From: Sphaerulina vaccinii
Lineage: Eukaryota > Ascomycota > Dothideomycetes > Mycosphaerellales > Mycosphaerellaceae
Assembly (NCBI GenBank): GCA_022570795.1
Contig: JAKUDP010000002.1
Location: 1 to 64,000 of the forward strand
Length of the DNA stretch: 64,000 nucleotides
Direction of reading: 5' to 3'
This document shows, piece by piece, positions 44,956 through 55,669 of the stretch; position 1 is the stretch's first letter; each line of letters opens with the position of its first letter. A program made the translations under genes and the position numbers. Below the pieces are notes generated by a model that worked only from the letters and a program-made list of their open reading frames with translations, was not told where the DNA came from and searched no databases.

Positions 44956-46326
44956 TCAATGCTTGGGCTTGCGCTCAGCTTCCAGCAACGCATCAACAAC
45001 CTGAAAGACACCCGTCACGATTTTCATAGTTCCTTCGTCGACTTCTCCTCGAAATCGCTGCTGCACCTTGTCCGGGTGCCATCTGACACGCTCTGCCTTG
45101 AGCATCTGTTCCCTGCTCGGACCATCTTCTTCCGGAGGCATGTGGCGCATGAAGTCCTCGATGTTCGGCTTAATTACAGGCTTCGGTCGTATCACCGGCC
45201 ATGGGATGCGCTTGGACGGTGATGCTTCCTTGGGCGGTGTTGAGCTGGTCGCTTCTGACTCCTTTGCAAGTTCCAGCTTGAGCTGATCCCATGCATCAAG
45301 GTATTGCTTCCACGCGTGACGATACTCGTGCTGCTCCGTAGTCGAGTATTTCGATGCAGCAGAACTCTTAGTCTCCTCATCGAACTCAAAGACATACTCA
45401 TAGTCGGAGCCGGCTCCGGCAAACCTCTTCTTCGCGCCTTCATTCTGCGCACGTTCCCACGCAGCTCTCGACTTCTTGCGCACGAACTCCTCTCGCTGTC
45501 GAGTCTTCTCCTCTTCCTCCTCCCTCCTCTGCTTTGATTTCCGCTCGCGCTCAAGCACAACATGAGGATTCTTCTTCTCCCACATCTTGGTCGCCACATG
45601 CAATGCGTACTGTTCGTCATTCATCTCCTCGAGCTCGCCTCTCGCGTTCTGAACTGTAGGTCGTGGATACATGTGGATTGGCTGGCTGTAGACACTCTCC
45701 CAGTACGCTGCGCCTTCGTCGTCTGCTAGCGCGTCGAAGAGGGATTCTCGAAAAGCAGCGCTGGAATTCTCGTGGCTGTCGCGGTCGGGATTCGTCGGCT
45801 CTCGAGGAAATGGATGTGCAGCCTCTTCTGTCTGGTCTCTGTCTTTACATCTCTCTCCTCGGTGCTTGCTCCGGTGCTTGCGCCTGCGGTGGTCTCTGTC
45901 TTCTTCCGATGGATGTGTGCGCTTGCGCTTTCGAGGTTCTTGTCCAGCCTTGAAGCGGAATTTCGAAGTCTTCTTTTCGCTTTCGCGATTGGAGTCATAC
46001 TCGACTCGTTCCTGCCTACTTTCATCACGTCGTGCTCGATGTCGTGCTGGCACATGCGGCTCTCCATTATGGTCATTGTGACTGTCAATCTCGTCCCACA
46101 GATCGGCGAGGATGGCATCGTGGTCAATTTCGTGTGGCTGCTGCTGCTGGCTTCTCAAGCCCGCCTTCACTTGCCTCTTAGTCTCTTCGATAGACGGCAT
46201 CGCTGCTGTCCTGCGGTGTGATCCGCGCACATGTCGACGATATCGCACTCTGTCGGTGTCAACGCGATCGTCAACCTCGTCAGACTGCCATATCGATAGT
46301 CTGTGCAGAAGACTCTTCAGGTTCAT
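44956..46326 (-). CDS. NFKBIL1-like nuclear protein with J-like C-terminus
   Basis: A highly charged protein of 456 residues from the ATG at 46326 (another ATG at 46344 adds six; one at 46200 would remove 42). The first half is Arg/His/Glu-rich with RRRKHRSKHRG-type runs likely to act as nuclear signals. The middle holds FRESLFDALADDEG and the long coiled region EEMNDEQYALHVATKMWEKK. The C-terminus ERVRWHPDKVQQRF with a following helix resembles the end of NF-kappa-B inhibitor-like protein 1, whose HPDK recalls the J-domain HPD. The animal protein has been linked to mRNA processing; the fungal function is not established. Confidence 0.75.
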   Translation of the reverse strand: MNLKSLLHRLSIWQSDEVDDRVDTDRVRYRRHVRGSHRRTAAMPSIEETKRQVKAGLRSQQQQPHEIDHDAILADLWDEIDSHNDHNGEPHVPARHRARRDESRQERVEYDSNRESEKKTSKFRFKAGQEPRKRKRTHPSEEDRDHRRRKHRSKHRGERCKDRDQTEEAAHPFPREPTNPDRDSHENSSAAFRESLFDALADDEGAAYWESVYSQPIHMYPRPTVQNARGELEEMNDEQYALHVATKMWEKKNPHVVLERERKSKQRREEEEEKTRQREEFVRKKSRAAWERAQNEGAKKRFAGAGSDYEYVFEFDEETKSSAASKYSTTEQHEYRHAWKQYLDAWDQLKLELAKESEATSSTPPKEASPSKRIPWPVIRPKPVIKPNIEDFMRHMPPEEDGPSREQMLKAERVRWHPDKVQQRFRGEVDEGTMKIVTGVFQVVDALLEAERKPKH

Positions 46327-46591
46327 GCTGATGACGATGCACATGAAAGAAATATGTGCGCGCCGAGCCGCCCGATCCTTGTCTCGCGTGTTGCTTTGCC
46401 TTGCTTCTTAAGATTGTCACAGTGACAAGAAAGCAGATGACCGGAACAGGCGAAACAATACAGCCCAACAACAAACGCATTCACTTTTGCTGCCTGCTGA
46501 CCGGTTCACCATGATCAACCACTTCCATCGCTCATCACATCGTCAGTCGTTCTCTCCTTGAAGTAAAGCCAGCCATATCACCACCAAGAAA

Positions 46592-47479
46592 ATGGCGCGA
46601 ATCTCGGCATCCAGCTCCGCGGTCAGCAACGGGCACATTCCGACTCCATCATCTCCCTCAAAATCCTCACAACGGGACCAAGAAGATATCGACGCCCAGC
46701 TCGCACAATCTCAAGATGACCTCCCCGACACAGACTGGGACGAAGATGTGATTGATACCAGCAACTTGCCCATGGACGACTCCCTCTTTCCAGGAGGCAC
46801 ACGCGACCTGTCCTACATAGGAATACAAGCATTCTTTCTCGGATTTGTCTTCGCATCTGGCGTAGCAGGAACCATCACTGCGGTCATCTTGGAGTCAACA
46901 TGGTGGCGTCTACCTGCATTCGCAACAGCTTTGGCCGTCTTCCATTTCTTGGAGTACTACACTACCGCTCGATATAACACGAACGCTTTACGATCTGGAA
47001 GTTTCCTGTTGTTCAATAATGGAAAAGCGTATAACTTTGCTCATGGCTCCGCGACGATTGAACTCATCGTCAGTCAGTTCTTTCCTGGCTATGGAAGAGC
47101 CTTAGTCAATCCCCTGACGATCGCGATCGGAGTGGTTCTCATTGTCGTCGGACAGGGGGTCAGGAGTTTTGCGATGGCCCAGGCTGGACCAAGTTTCAAT
47201 CACGTTGTTGCGAGAGAGCATAAGGAGACCCATAAGCTTGTCACTCATGGGTTCTACAAGATCTTCAGGCATCCGAGCTATTTCGGGTTCTTCTACTGGG
47301 CGATTGGGACGCAGTTCTTGGTAGGAAACAAGGTCTGTTTGGTTGCATATGTGTTGGTGCTATGGAAGTTCTTCAGTCAACGCATCGAAGGTGAAGAGAA
47401 GTTTCTAGTCAGCTTCTTTGGCGACAAGTACGTGGAGTACAGGAAGAAGACTGGTACGATGATTCCATTCATTCGGTAG
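46592..47479 (+). CDS. STE14: Protein-S-isoprenylcysteine O-methyltransferase (Ste14/ICMT)
   Basis: ER-membrane enzyme that methylates the prenylated C-terminal cysteine of Ras, Rho and a-type pheromone. Single exon, 295 residues. After an acidic 70-residue N-terminus come several membrane segments. The C-terminal catalytic part is diagnostic: GPSFNH, VTHGFYKIFRHPSYFGFF, and RIEGEEKFLVSFFGDKY.EYRKKT, with the SAM-binding HPSY and EE residues intact. It is divergent from the NFKBIL1-like gene across about 250 bp. Confidence 0.95.
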   Translation: MARISASSSAVSNGHIPTPSSPSKSSQRDQEDIDAQLAQSQDDLPDTDWDEDVIDTSNLPMDDSLFPGGTRDLSYIGIQAFFLGFVFASGVAGTITAVILESTWWRLPAFATALAVFHFLEYYTTARYNTNALRSGSFLLFNNGKAYNFAHGSATIELIVSQFFPGYGRALVNPLTIAIGVVLIVVGQGVRSFAMAQAGPSFNHVVAREHKETHKLVTHGFYKIFRHPSYFGFFYWAIGTQFLVGNKVCLVAYVLVLWKFFSQRIEGEEKFLVSFFGDKYVEYRKKTGTMIPFIR

Positions 47480-48150
47480 AGTCTGTATAATGTATCGAGC
47501 AGCCTGTCACCGAAGTCTGATGTTCAGCGCAGCGATGCGGAATAGAAGCCTTGTAGTGAGCATCACGAAAGGCAGCGTAATACTACTACCACATCAAGCC
47601 AATGGCACGCGAACTGCCAGTATGCCTGCATTCCACAAGTTCCTTTTCGACCGCTTTGTTGATCAGTCTGCGAGCACAGTAGCGCGATTGGCATTTGCAG
47701 GACGGAGAAGACAAAGAGATAGAAGTTCGCGCAACTCTTTGCGTTCGCTCCACGGCCATAGTAGCAAGGTGTCACAGAATACACAGTGCCAGAAGACCTG
47801 GAGCAAGAGATGACAGTTGATTGCCATGATGACCGGAACATTGTTTAGAGCTGGGCTTGTGGTCCCGGGTTCATATCAATGGTATGAGAAAAGCAACGGT
47901 CCACAAGGTATTGTTTGGACTCCCTGATCGATCAGTCTGATTCAGTCTGATTCAGTCAATCCCTGACTCCACAAGTTACAACTGCCGCCATCGCAGAAAC
48001 TGATACATGATGCCAAGTGTAGACAGTAGAACGGTATCATGATCGATTGATTGAAGTATGAACAGAACAAGAACAAAACAAATCCTCCCATCTTCTGTTG
48101 ACTGATGATGAACCACCAACCTTTTCCCATTCCTTCCTCCCACAAGGCAA
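47480..48150. other. Intergenic between convergent genes
   Basis: 671 bp between the ends of STE14 and the secreted-protein gene. A GATTCAGTCT-like unit repeats at 47937-47957. No gene is seen. Confidence 0.5.
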
Positions 48151-48685
48151 TCAACCGCAGATCCCATAGATATAACACCGATCAAACGTCCCAGGAATCA
48201 CTCCGTCCTGTGTAATATAGTTCCACTCAGCACAGCCCGCTCCCTTTGGACCGCCACTGTGCGTGATATCACAATTGGTACCATCCGAAGCTTTGTAGAA
48301 CTGAGTTCCATCCGCATGAATACCGTATTGTGTTGACCCATAGTTGAGAAGAGTTGTGCCATCATGCTGGTAGACACCGTAGCCGTGGTTGTCTTCGTCA
48401 GGAACGTATTCGAAGACCTGCGTAGCATCAAAGCAGGGAGCACCATGAGGATAGGGATAGCCGCAGAAGATTTCCGCTCCTTCTTTGTAGGCTTGAAGGG
48501 CGCGGTCTGCTTGGTTTAAGTCGCGAGCTCGGATTGCAGCCTGTTGCGGTTGATTTTAGCATGTGGTATTGAGAGCTGATGGCGTATTGAGACTCACGTC
48601 TGAAAGTTTACCGAATTTCTGGAGCTGCAACGGTGCTGCTGATCGTTGATGCTAAGATCGCAGCGAGGACGGCTCTGTACTGCAT
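48151..48685 (-). pseudogene. Secreted six-cysteine protein with a one-base frameshift
   Basis: The ATG at 48685 starts a signal peptide (MQYRAVLAAILASTI). The main exon (48151-48540, 130 codons with stop) encodes a domain with six cysteines (FCGYPY, PCFDAT, NCDITH, GCAEWN, RCYIYG, ICG). A strong intron (48541-48597, GTGAGT donor) joins in phase to a frame reading SAAPLQLQKFGKLSD. That frame is one base out of register with the signal peptide: exon 1 is 88 nt, one too many. Using a GTAAAC donor at 48611 avoids the stop but does not restore the phase. So either a one-base insertion has inactivated the gene or the assembly has an error. It resembles a small secreted effector-type protein; no family recognised. 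Confidence 0.6.
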
Positions 48686-50167
48686 CTTGGTGGATATTCT
48701 GGGATTATTGATAGTGGTCGAAATTGTGGTATGAAATGCCAACGCTGTGTGTGAAGGAGCCTGATTCGACCTGGATGTAGCAAGGCGGAAATGTGGTAGT
48801 CGGATATGCTCAGTCCTGCTGAGATTGACCGGTTTCTTGCGTTTCCAAGGAGATTTGTGATGTACTGAATGTGATGTGCTTTGTGAATGATATGGCTTCC
48901 ACAGTGAGCGATCAGGCTCTCCTTATATCAGATCTCATCGCTTCCCCTTGCCGTCCTGGCGCTGTTGCTTCTCGAACTGTTGTCCAGGCCTCACGTTTCC
49001 GTCAGAGTTTCAAGGCCTGCTGGTGTAAGATGAAATTGATAGAACAGCATCATAGGCCTCAGAAATAGCATCGTCGCGACTCCACCATAGGCTGAGATCT
49101 CCACATTTACCTAATGCGGACCATGCAGTGTCGCGTGTTCACCAGGATGAGGGTTGGAGAGCCGCCAGCATGAAAAAGCTTACATGCCTGTTCGCAGGTC
49201 GATCTGTTTTGGGCATTGGCTGGCTAGGGGAGTAGCATCAACTCTATCCTATCTCCAATAATGTATCCTCGTCGACGCGGAGGGCTACACGAATGATATG
49301 GGAGGAGGATTGGTCGAGGTAACAACCCAAGATCTCGTTTTCGCGAAGCTTAGGAGACTGTTTTGCTGACAACTGCTTGTTGATGATCATTCATGATGGT
49401 CGTGCGACAGTTGGGCGTGCGGTAGTGCGGCCCTGGGTATCGGAGTTCCTTTCTTCGATGCGGATGGTGAACATGCAGCAGAGTTGTTGCGGGCGCGACC
49501 ACGCGACTTTTCGGCATGTAGGCTGGTAAATTGGCCCAACGGCAAGACGCGCTGATGCACATTGGAAAGCGATGAGGACGGTAGGGCATAACATGTCTCC
49601 GAATCTACTCGTATCGTGGTCTGCTCGGAGGATTCGACATTCCGCGAAGAGGCCTCTCCACTTGCTCAAGTAAATGGTTCGCTGATACCACTGCGACTGT
49701 AGTAGCACAGGCCGCGTGCGATGCGGCGAGGGAAAGACTGTATAGCGAGGACGCGAGGCAGGATCCGAGTAGACTGCGATCCGATTAGATTGTGGGACAC
49801 GTTCGCTGGTGAAGGACCTGCTCTTCTATCATCTAAGTTCCGATCTCTGTCAAACACAAGGTCTTATAGCTACCGATGACTATGCTCCAGCATCGCAAAG
49901 CCTCCGCCATACTTGCGTAGTGGGCACTTATCGGCTGATAAGCCCTAGCTCTGGTCAAGTCTCCATCGTTTGTCGGCTCATGGAAGTCATTCACTGACAC
50001 TTCGATAGGTGCGTGCCGTTTTACCTGGACTGCGTGTCGCTACTGGGCACAACATGGCGAGAAATCGAACTGGTCATGCAAGCTTGTTGGGAAGGCTCGT
50101 GTTGATGCTCTTTCTGGGCTTCAAATCGTGGGATCACCCAAGAGGCAGGTCAAGCGGTGAGACAGTC
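48686..50167. other. Gap without a supported gene
   Basis: 1.5 kb. Minus-strand frames between 49350 and 49860 have moderately coding-like codons (one frame ends HAQLSHDHHE) but no start or domain, so they may be a decayed exon. Confidence 0.45.
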
Positions 50168-51484
50168 TTAGGCGCGGAGGTGTGCACCTTTTATCGTGGT
50201 TGGTGAGAGGCCAGTGCAGCGGCGGAATTCAAACCCCGAAAACACGACCATACGAGTCTGAACGACCGTATGACATGGGCTCCGCAAAGGCTCGTATAGC
50301 GATGCGATTGACTCTCCTCCCCTCAAACATCCCCAATGCGCAACCTGACCACGTGGAAGCACCCAGACAGCACATCTTCTGATCAACTTCTGGCAAACTT
50401 CGCATTGCTCAAATTCGCGTATGATCGCTCTCCTGTTCTTCCGGGTCAAGAGCAGTGCAGACGCCGTACGTTCGTGGCAGACAGCTTCAAGATTGCAGCA
50501 TATGACTGCCTCCCGTGCTGCTGAGCTCCCACGTCTCATGGCTGTACTAATGTAGCGACTACACATTTGAAGAGGCAGGTCTTCTGGAAGGTCGAATATC
50601 GTCTCGTAAAGGTCTAGACGTGCTCCAGCTCTGTTGAGCAGGCGAGTCGCTTCAGTTTGATGGGTCGTCTTGCAAGGGCCTGGTGTCAGGAGACAGAGGC
50701 GAAGAAGGCGTCGATGAAAGCTTTGATCACAGTCACCGAAGTTGACGATGTGCTTCAGGTACATGATCGCCCATACAGGATCAAAGTCGGCTAAGAAGTC
50801 CAGGATACGCTCATGGATCTGCTTTTCGGCATAATCTGTTGCCGCCAGCAAGACGGTCATACCAAGTTTTGGATGCACCTGCGTTGGCCAGTGTGCATAC
50901 TCCAAGACCAGTTCAACGTGGTCCGGCTTGTGCATCAACTTCTTGAGATACTTTATCGTCGCTTCGGGTCCTAGCGGACGGCCAGATGCGCTCTCACTCT
51001 TGCCAATATCAACCAGCAAGTCTAATGCTTGACAATAGTGTTCCTTCCCATGAAGGAAGTCGACCAGGTCGTCAAATCGCTCAGCTTGGCGCAGCTTCTC
51101 TTGCACCACGTCGAAATCGCAGTAATTCCGGATGCGACACAGAGAGCCTACTAGAGATGGGAATGCCAGCAAGTCCGCACGGAACAGAGCTGTGTCAATG
51201 GTCTCCGCAGTCTGCAAGAGTGTAGCCCCGTTGTCGGCGTGGAGAACATTTCGATCTGTCCCGATGGCCTGTATATGTCGTTGGACTAGCGTTCTTGCCT
51301 GGGCGAGGAACGGGTGTAGGTGAACCACTGCTTGTCGTAAGTGGTCACCTTCAAGATGGGAGCTTGACTCCGTCGCAAGATCTCCAGCTATACTTTCTGG
51401 GTACAGAGACAGCACAAGATCTGGTGAGGTCTCTGCTTCTGTGAATAAGTCCAGAGCTGCTCGGTACTGCCGTTTCTGGAACAA
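50168..51484 (-). pseudogene. 5'-truncated Vps39/Vam6-like HOPS subunit
   Basis: The open frame covers the C-terminal half of a Vam6/Vps39-type protein, which links Rab7 to the HOPS tethering complex at the vacuole. It opens with FQKRQYRAALDLFTEA and SLYPESI, then a helical-repeat region (RYCDF-like, KYLKKLMHKPDHVELVLEYA) and the C-terminal zinc-type motif CEVCQKL ... VAHWGC. The N-terminal citron-homology half, about 500 residues in the family, is absent: a stop lies in frame a few codons upstream and no matching exon appears in 51485-52026. The frame has no good ATG (it starts on TTG). The last 45 residues run on past the usual end. Most likely a truncated duplicate. Confidence 0.6.
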
Positions 51485-52026
51485 TGAGATGCCTTCGGAT
51501 ATCTTTCCTCATTCGTGATGAGGCCTGATGTCGCAGCTCGATGTCTGGGCTAAGCCTGCTGCTGCGCCAGACGGAAGCAAGGTGACGTTATGCTTGGCTT
51601 GGTTTTTGATCCTTCAAAGACCAGTGTCCCAATACTGCTTCCCACATGTTTTCAGAGATCAGTGCGCGCTAGAGCCAGATCGGCTGGCTACCTCCGCACT
51701 TTTCCCAGTCACCTTTGCATCAAGGTCCGAGGCGACACGAGGTTTTGAATTTCGACGTGAGTTCAGAGATTGACCAGTCTCGTTTTCATGGCTGCTTTTG
51801 TACAATCCTCGATATACTCTGTACACTTCAGCATTTTGTGTATTGTACAGGGCGTGATCAGCATACTGCCACGAGTATGATACTGACCGATGTGCAACGC
51901 TTCGCAGCCGAATTGCCCTCTAACAGCCGCATCGGCTTACCTCCAGCTCTGTCCATGTAGAGCGATTCTCCTCTTCACCCTCAATGAGATGTCTGTTTGT
52001 CATTCTTGCTCCTCTAGTAATATCGT
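51485..52026. other. Intergenic beside the truncated Vps39
   Basis: 542 bp. Translations of the minus strand show nothing like a citron-homology domain. The short plus-strand frames are not convincing. Confidence 0.5.
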
Positions 52027-52618
52027 TCACATAGCATTAGGATCCATACTACTCGTATTCCTCGCCGGCGGATCCTCCTCTAATATCCTCCCATTCGTAC
52101 TCCTGCTCTCTGCCACAGCTTGTGCAACAGGTCCGTTCCCAAGTCTGAAAGGCGCAATTCTCCTCTGCAACCGATCACTCTCCGTCAACCTCACGACCCC
52201 ATCAGTCTTCGGTAGATGCGTAGGAAACCTCGCAGCTTTCAACGTCTGAGGTCCTTGGGGCAGATATCGCGGTTCCAGTAGTCCAATCTATTCCTCATGA
52301 TCAGCTCACACGCCCCATTCATCTTAGTAGCAATGTACTCACCATACTCAACAACCTCCACACAGTATCACTCGGTTGCGCTCCCACACCTAACCAATAC
52401 TTCGCCCTGCTCACATCAATCTTGATATCTTTCTGTTTCTTCTGTCCAGGCTCAGCGCCGACTGGCAGTTTCGGTATAGGATCGTAAGTGCCTAGGACTT
52501 CCATGGGTTTGGAATCTCGGGCGGTTTTGTCTTGGGCGAGGACGATGTTGTAGAAGGGAGAGTGACGTTTTGCACCGGTGGGCGTGCTTACGCGGGAGAG
52601 GCGGAGGCGGAGGACCAT
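52027..52618 (-). CDS. MRPS16: Mitochondrial ribosomal protein bS16m
   Basis: Small-subunit protein of the mitochondrial ribosome. Two exons (52343-52618, 52027-52287) with a 55-nt intron give 178 residues. The bS16 core is exon 1: MVLRLRLSR, RHSPFYNIVLAQ, SKPMEVLGTYDP and KYWLGVGAQPSDTVWRLLS. Splicing continues to MIGLLEPRYLP, as expected. The C-terminal 75 residues are a fungal extension rich in Arg and Asn. The start is the ATG directly before the conserved VLRL; an upstream in-frame ATG at 52690 would add 24 residues. Confidence 0.93.
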
Positions 52619-52792
52619 AGTGTCGATGTTGAATGGGTGGTGTATGAATGGCAGTGACGGAGAGATGTGATATGGGGTGCTAAGGTACATGTAGATTGGA
52701 GTGAAGACACTCCCGAGTGCTCCGCTGCTGCACTTTCCCTCGGATTATTTGATGAGCTGGAGTCAATATTTGATGAAGCCCTATGAATTATT

Positions 52793-52830
52793 GTAGAAGT
52801 CAAGTCTAACAGTCGCGACTTGACTTCTAC
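52793..52830. repeat. Perfect 14-bp inverted repeat in a divergent promoter
   Basis: GTAGAAGTCAAGTC (52793-52806) and its exact reverse complement (52817-52830) flank a 10-bp centre. It lies between MRPS16 and the dynein gene, 55 bp before the latter's ATG. It could be a dimer binding site or form a cruciform. Confidence 0.7.
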
Positions 52831-52884
52831 GATAAGGTAAGGTACGCGTCTCCTCTACCTCACCAAACAGAAGTAGAAGTAGAA

Positions 52885-54696
52885 ATGGCCACATCAACGA
52901 TGACATCCCGACCGCCTCAACTGAAGAAGAAGAAAGAAGCGCGAACAGAAATCTGGTCTTCACTTCTCCGCCAAACACGCGAAGCTCAAGCTCGAAACCG
53001 CACACAAGCCATACAACATCGCTCCCTAATCGTCTGCGGTGGTTCGCCTGATGACCAGCGATCTTTTGTACAGAACCTCACTCGACCGCCGCCAGCACAA
53101 AAGACAAAACAGCAGAGACAGGCGAAGGGAGAGCTGAGACTGAGCAATCGATATGCTTATGGATATGGCCACTTGACACTCTACTCAAGCGGGAATGCTG
53201 GTGTGCTGGGTGCCGAGGAAGATGAGGTAGCGAGAGTAGAGGTTCATACATTGCCAGATGCGAGTGAGCAGTACGCATCCATTCTGCGAGGATTGCTGGA
53301 CAGAAAGAAGAAGGAGGTGGAAGGAGAGCAGAAGGATGCTCAAGCTGAGGAGACAGAAGAAGCAGAGGAACATCGACCTGGAGTATGCATTCTCATGTCC
53401 TGGAAAGAGCCCTGGAAGTTCCTCGATCAGCTCAAGAAGTGGCTACAACTACTCTCGCAAGCTCTTCTACAACCTGGCGTAGCAGCTACAGATCCGCTAG
53501 ACGTCCTCAAGGAAGCCCAACTCTCCATCACAGTAGTTGTACAGCACACCGAAACACAAGAAGGTCTTTTCCGAGAAGGCTACAAAGAAGAAGACTTCGA
53601 CTTCATCTCACAGTGTCTTCGAACAGCTATTCTCCCGCTACACCCTCTCAGCGCACTAGTCTACACAACTTCCGCAGCTCCACCGCAACAACCAGCAAGT
53701 GCACTCAGCGAACCACAGAAGGTCATCTTCAATTCCATGGGCCTAGACCTTGCTGCATTGAGTCCTAAGAGATCTCGCTCAAGTTCTGGCGCGGAAAGGA
53801 AAGAGGAGCTGAAGATCAACCACGAATTCATGGACCGTATGGCAATTGTCATCCCAGCAGGATGGGATAGTCCAGCATATATCCGCACATTGAGCGAAGA
53901 CTTTTCTCCCGAAGATATCGTCAGCGGTTGGCTAGAAGATCTACAGCCTCCACCTCCTGCTCTCGCACAACCTTCACCTCGATTAGAAGAGGAGAACGAC
54001 CCAAAGCAAGCCTCGGCCGGCGCAGCAGAAGTCTACGAGTCTTCTCCCGTAGACGACGAGGCCTCAGAACTCGAACTTACATCCCCTGTCAAATCCTCTT
54101 CATCAGCAGTACGAACCTACGAATCGCGAGTCTTAGATCCCCTCTCCCACAAACGCGTCACATCTTCCCCAGTCATCGAAATAACAACGAAGCCCGACCA
54201 AACTTTCCTCAAAGAAATGCGAGAACATCTCCAACAACTTGAACAACAAGATCGAGAGAAGCCCGCAACATCAGGTGAAGTCTCAAACACAGGTCTCTCC
54301 TCCAGCAGCACACGAGTAGGATCTCTGCCAAGCGGAGAATCCACAGGAGCTTTGTCAGAGCTAGGAGATGTCTCCTTCAACGTCGGCGGTGTATCATACG
54401 ACACGATCTCAGCTGAAGCTGCTATCAACGCACTCAAGACCAAGGGAAGAAGCGGAGATGGAGAGGTGCGGACTCCCAAACCTCGCGGTCCTGGCGGGAG
54501 GAAAGATGAATCTACACCTATTGGAAGTGGATTGAAGAGTCCGCCAAGTAATATGAAAAGCCCGCAAAGTGGAAAAGACCCATTAGATGTGGACAAGTTG
54601 GAGGAGTACTTTCAGAGTTTGTTGAACAAGAGTGGTGGGAGTGGTGCAAGTCAGAAGGGGACGCCGACGAAAAGGGGAGGTAGTGGGGCGGATTGA
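52885..54696 (+). CDS. Cytoplasmic dynein light intermediate chain
   Basis: Subunit of dynein that binds the heavy chain through a Ras-like domain and cargo adaptors through its C-terminal tail. Single exon, 603 residues. The N-terminal domain has IWSSLLRQ and SLIVCGG in place of a normal GTP-binding P-loop (no GxxxxGK[ST]), then YAYGYGHLTLYS, VCILMSWKEPWKFLDQL and IVVQHTE-like strands. MAIVIPAGWDSPAYI followed by EDIVSGWLEDL closes the folded part. The tail from about residue 350 is Ser/Pro-rich and ends with a basic SQKGTPTKRGG segment. It may bind no nucleotide. Confidence 0.88.
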   Translation: MATSTMTSRPPQLKKKKEARTEIWSSLLRQTREAQARNRTQAIQHRSLIVCGGSPDDQRSFVQNLTRPPPAQKTKQQRQAKGELRLSNRYAYGYGHLTLYSSGNAGVLGAEEDEVARVEVHTLPDASEQYASILRGLLDRKKKEVEGEQKDAQAEETEEAEEHRPGVCILMSWKEPWKFLDQLKKWLQLLSQALLQPGVAATDPLDVLKEAQLSITVVVQHTETQEGLFREGYKEEDFDFISQCLRTAILPLHPLSALVYTTSAAPPQQPASALSEPQKVIFNSMGLDLAALSPKRSRSSSGAERKEELKINHEFMDRMAIVIPAGWDSPAYIRTLSEDFSPEDIVSGWLEDLQPPPPALAQPSPRLEEENDPKQASAGAAEVYESSPVDDEASELELTSPVKSSSSAVRTYESRVLDPLSHKRVTSSPVIEITTKPDQTFLKEMREHLQQLEQQDREKPATSGEVSNTGLSSSSTRVGSLPSGESTGALSELGDVSFNVGGVSYDTISAEAAINALKTKGRSGDGEVRTPKPRGPGGRKDESTPIGSGLKSPPSNMKSPQSGKDPLDVDKLEEYFQSLLNKSGGSGASQKGTPTKRGGSGAD

Positions 54697-55574
54697 GTGG
54701 AGATGCAGAATGAATGATATCCAGTATGCGTAACGTAATGCGTAATGATTGTGTTACAGAAGATTCATCTCCGAACCATTTGCCTCGCTTCTGACTCACG
54801 CTGTCTTGATGCTGAGTTGCATGGTTCGCAAGGGCATCTTGAGCGATGCCCAGTAACAAGCGTCACAGACATACGAAGGAGCCGAACAAACAAGCCAGAT
54901 TCTTCAAAGATCAGAGTTGCTATCCCTCTTCATCTCACACTCTACCCTGTCATGACCACGCCATCTGAGAATGCGAGACGACTTTCTCGACTGCCGTGCC
55001 ATCATCGACGTCTGTTGAACACCTTCCGTACGACCGACTAGCCTTCCTTTGTACTGACGGCCTGGCTCAGCTACCTAGGCTTGATGAGTGTATGATAGCT
55101 TGGTAGGTTGAGCTCGCCATGTTTCTCGGCATGAAAGTCCTGTGTTTCGGATACAGTCTTGGTGGAATGAGTGCGAGATGCTTGTACCCTTCGTCTTCGA
55201 GCTATGCGTTGCTGGTACTGCTCGATCAGTACGAGGATGAGTGGCATTGGCCTTCCTTTTGCTCTGCAGTCTTTGCACATCTTGGATTGGTAGTTCGCAG
55301 ATATGATGGGATGTCGTGAGTAGTATGAGCGTGTGAGTTGTCTTGGTGAGCTATATGCCTTACACTTATCAGATATCTCGCTCTATTTATGCTTATCAGC
55401 ATACATGTTCAACAGCAACGTAGCTGCAGCATTGTATCTCGATGCCTGGAGAGTTGCTCCATTATCGACAGTTGTTATAATCTTTCGGCCGCAAGCGATC
55501 CTTCACTCGACGAGAACGGTTAGCGTAGTTCATCAGACCGCAGGTCTATACTTGTTGGAATCACGTTAGTGCAC
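54697..55574. other. Intergenic before the Copia element
   Basis: 878 bp of normal composition with no supported gene. The change to A+T-rich DNA is abrupt at 55575. Confidence 0.5.
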
Positions 55575-55669
55575 TGCATTAGTATAAACGATGTCGCTTA
55601 TATATATAGATATAAGGCATAGGTAGGTATATTAGATACTTATTAATTTATAGCTTATAATCTTTAATA
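55575..55669. repeat. Left LTR of the outer Copia element
   Basis: 95 bp, aligned end to end with 62333-62427; differences are mostly transitions of RIP type. It is less altered than the right copy (it still has TG, CG and CA). Confidence 0.75.
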
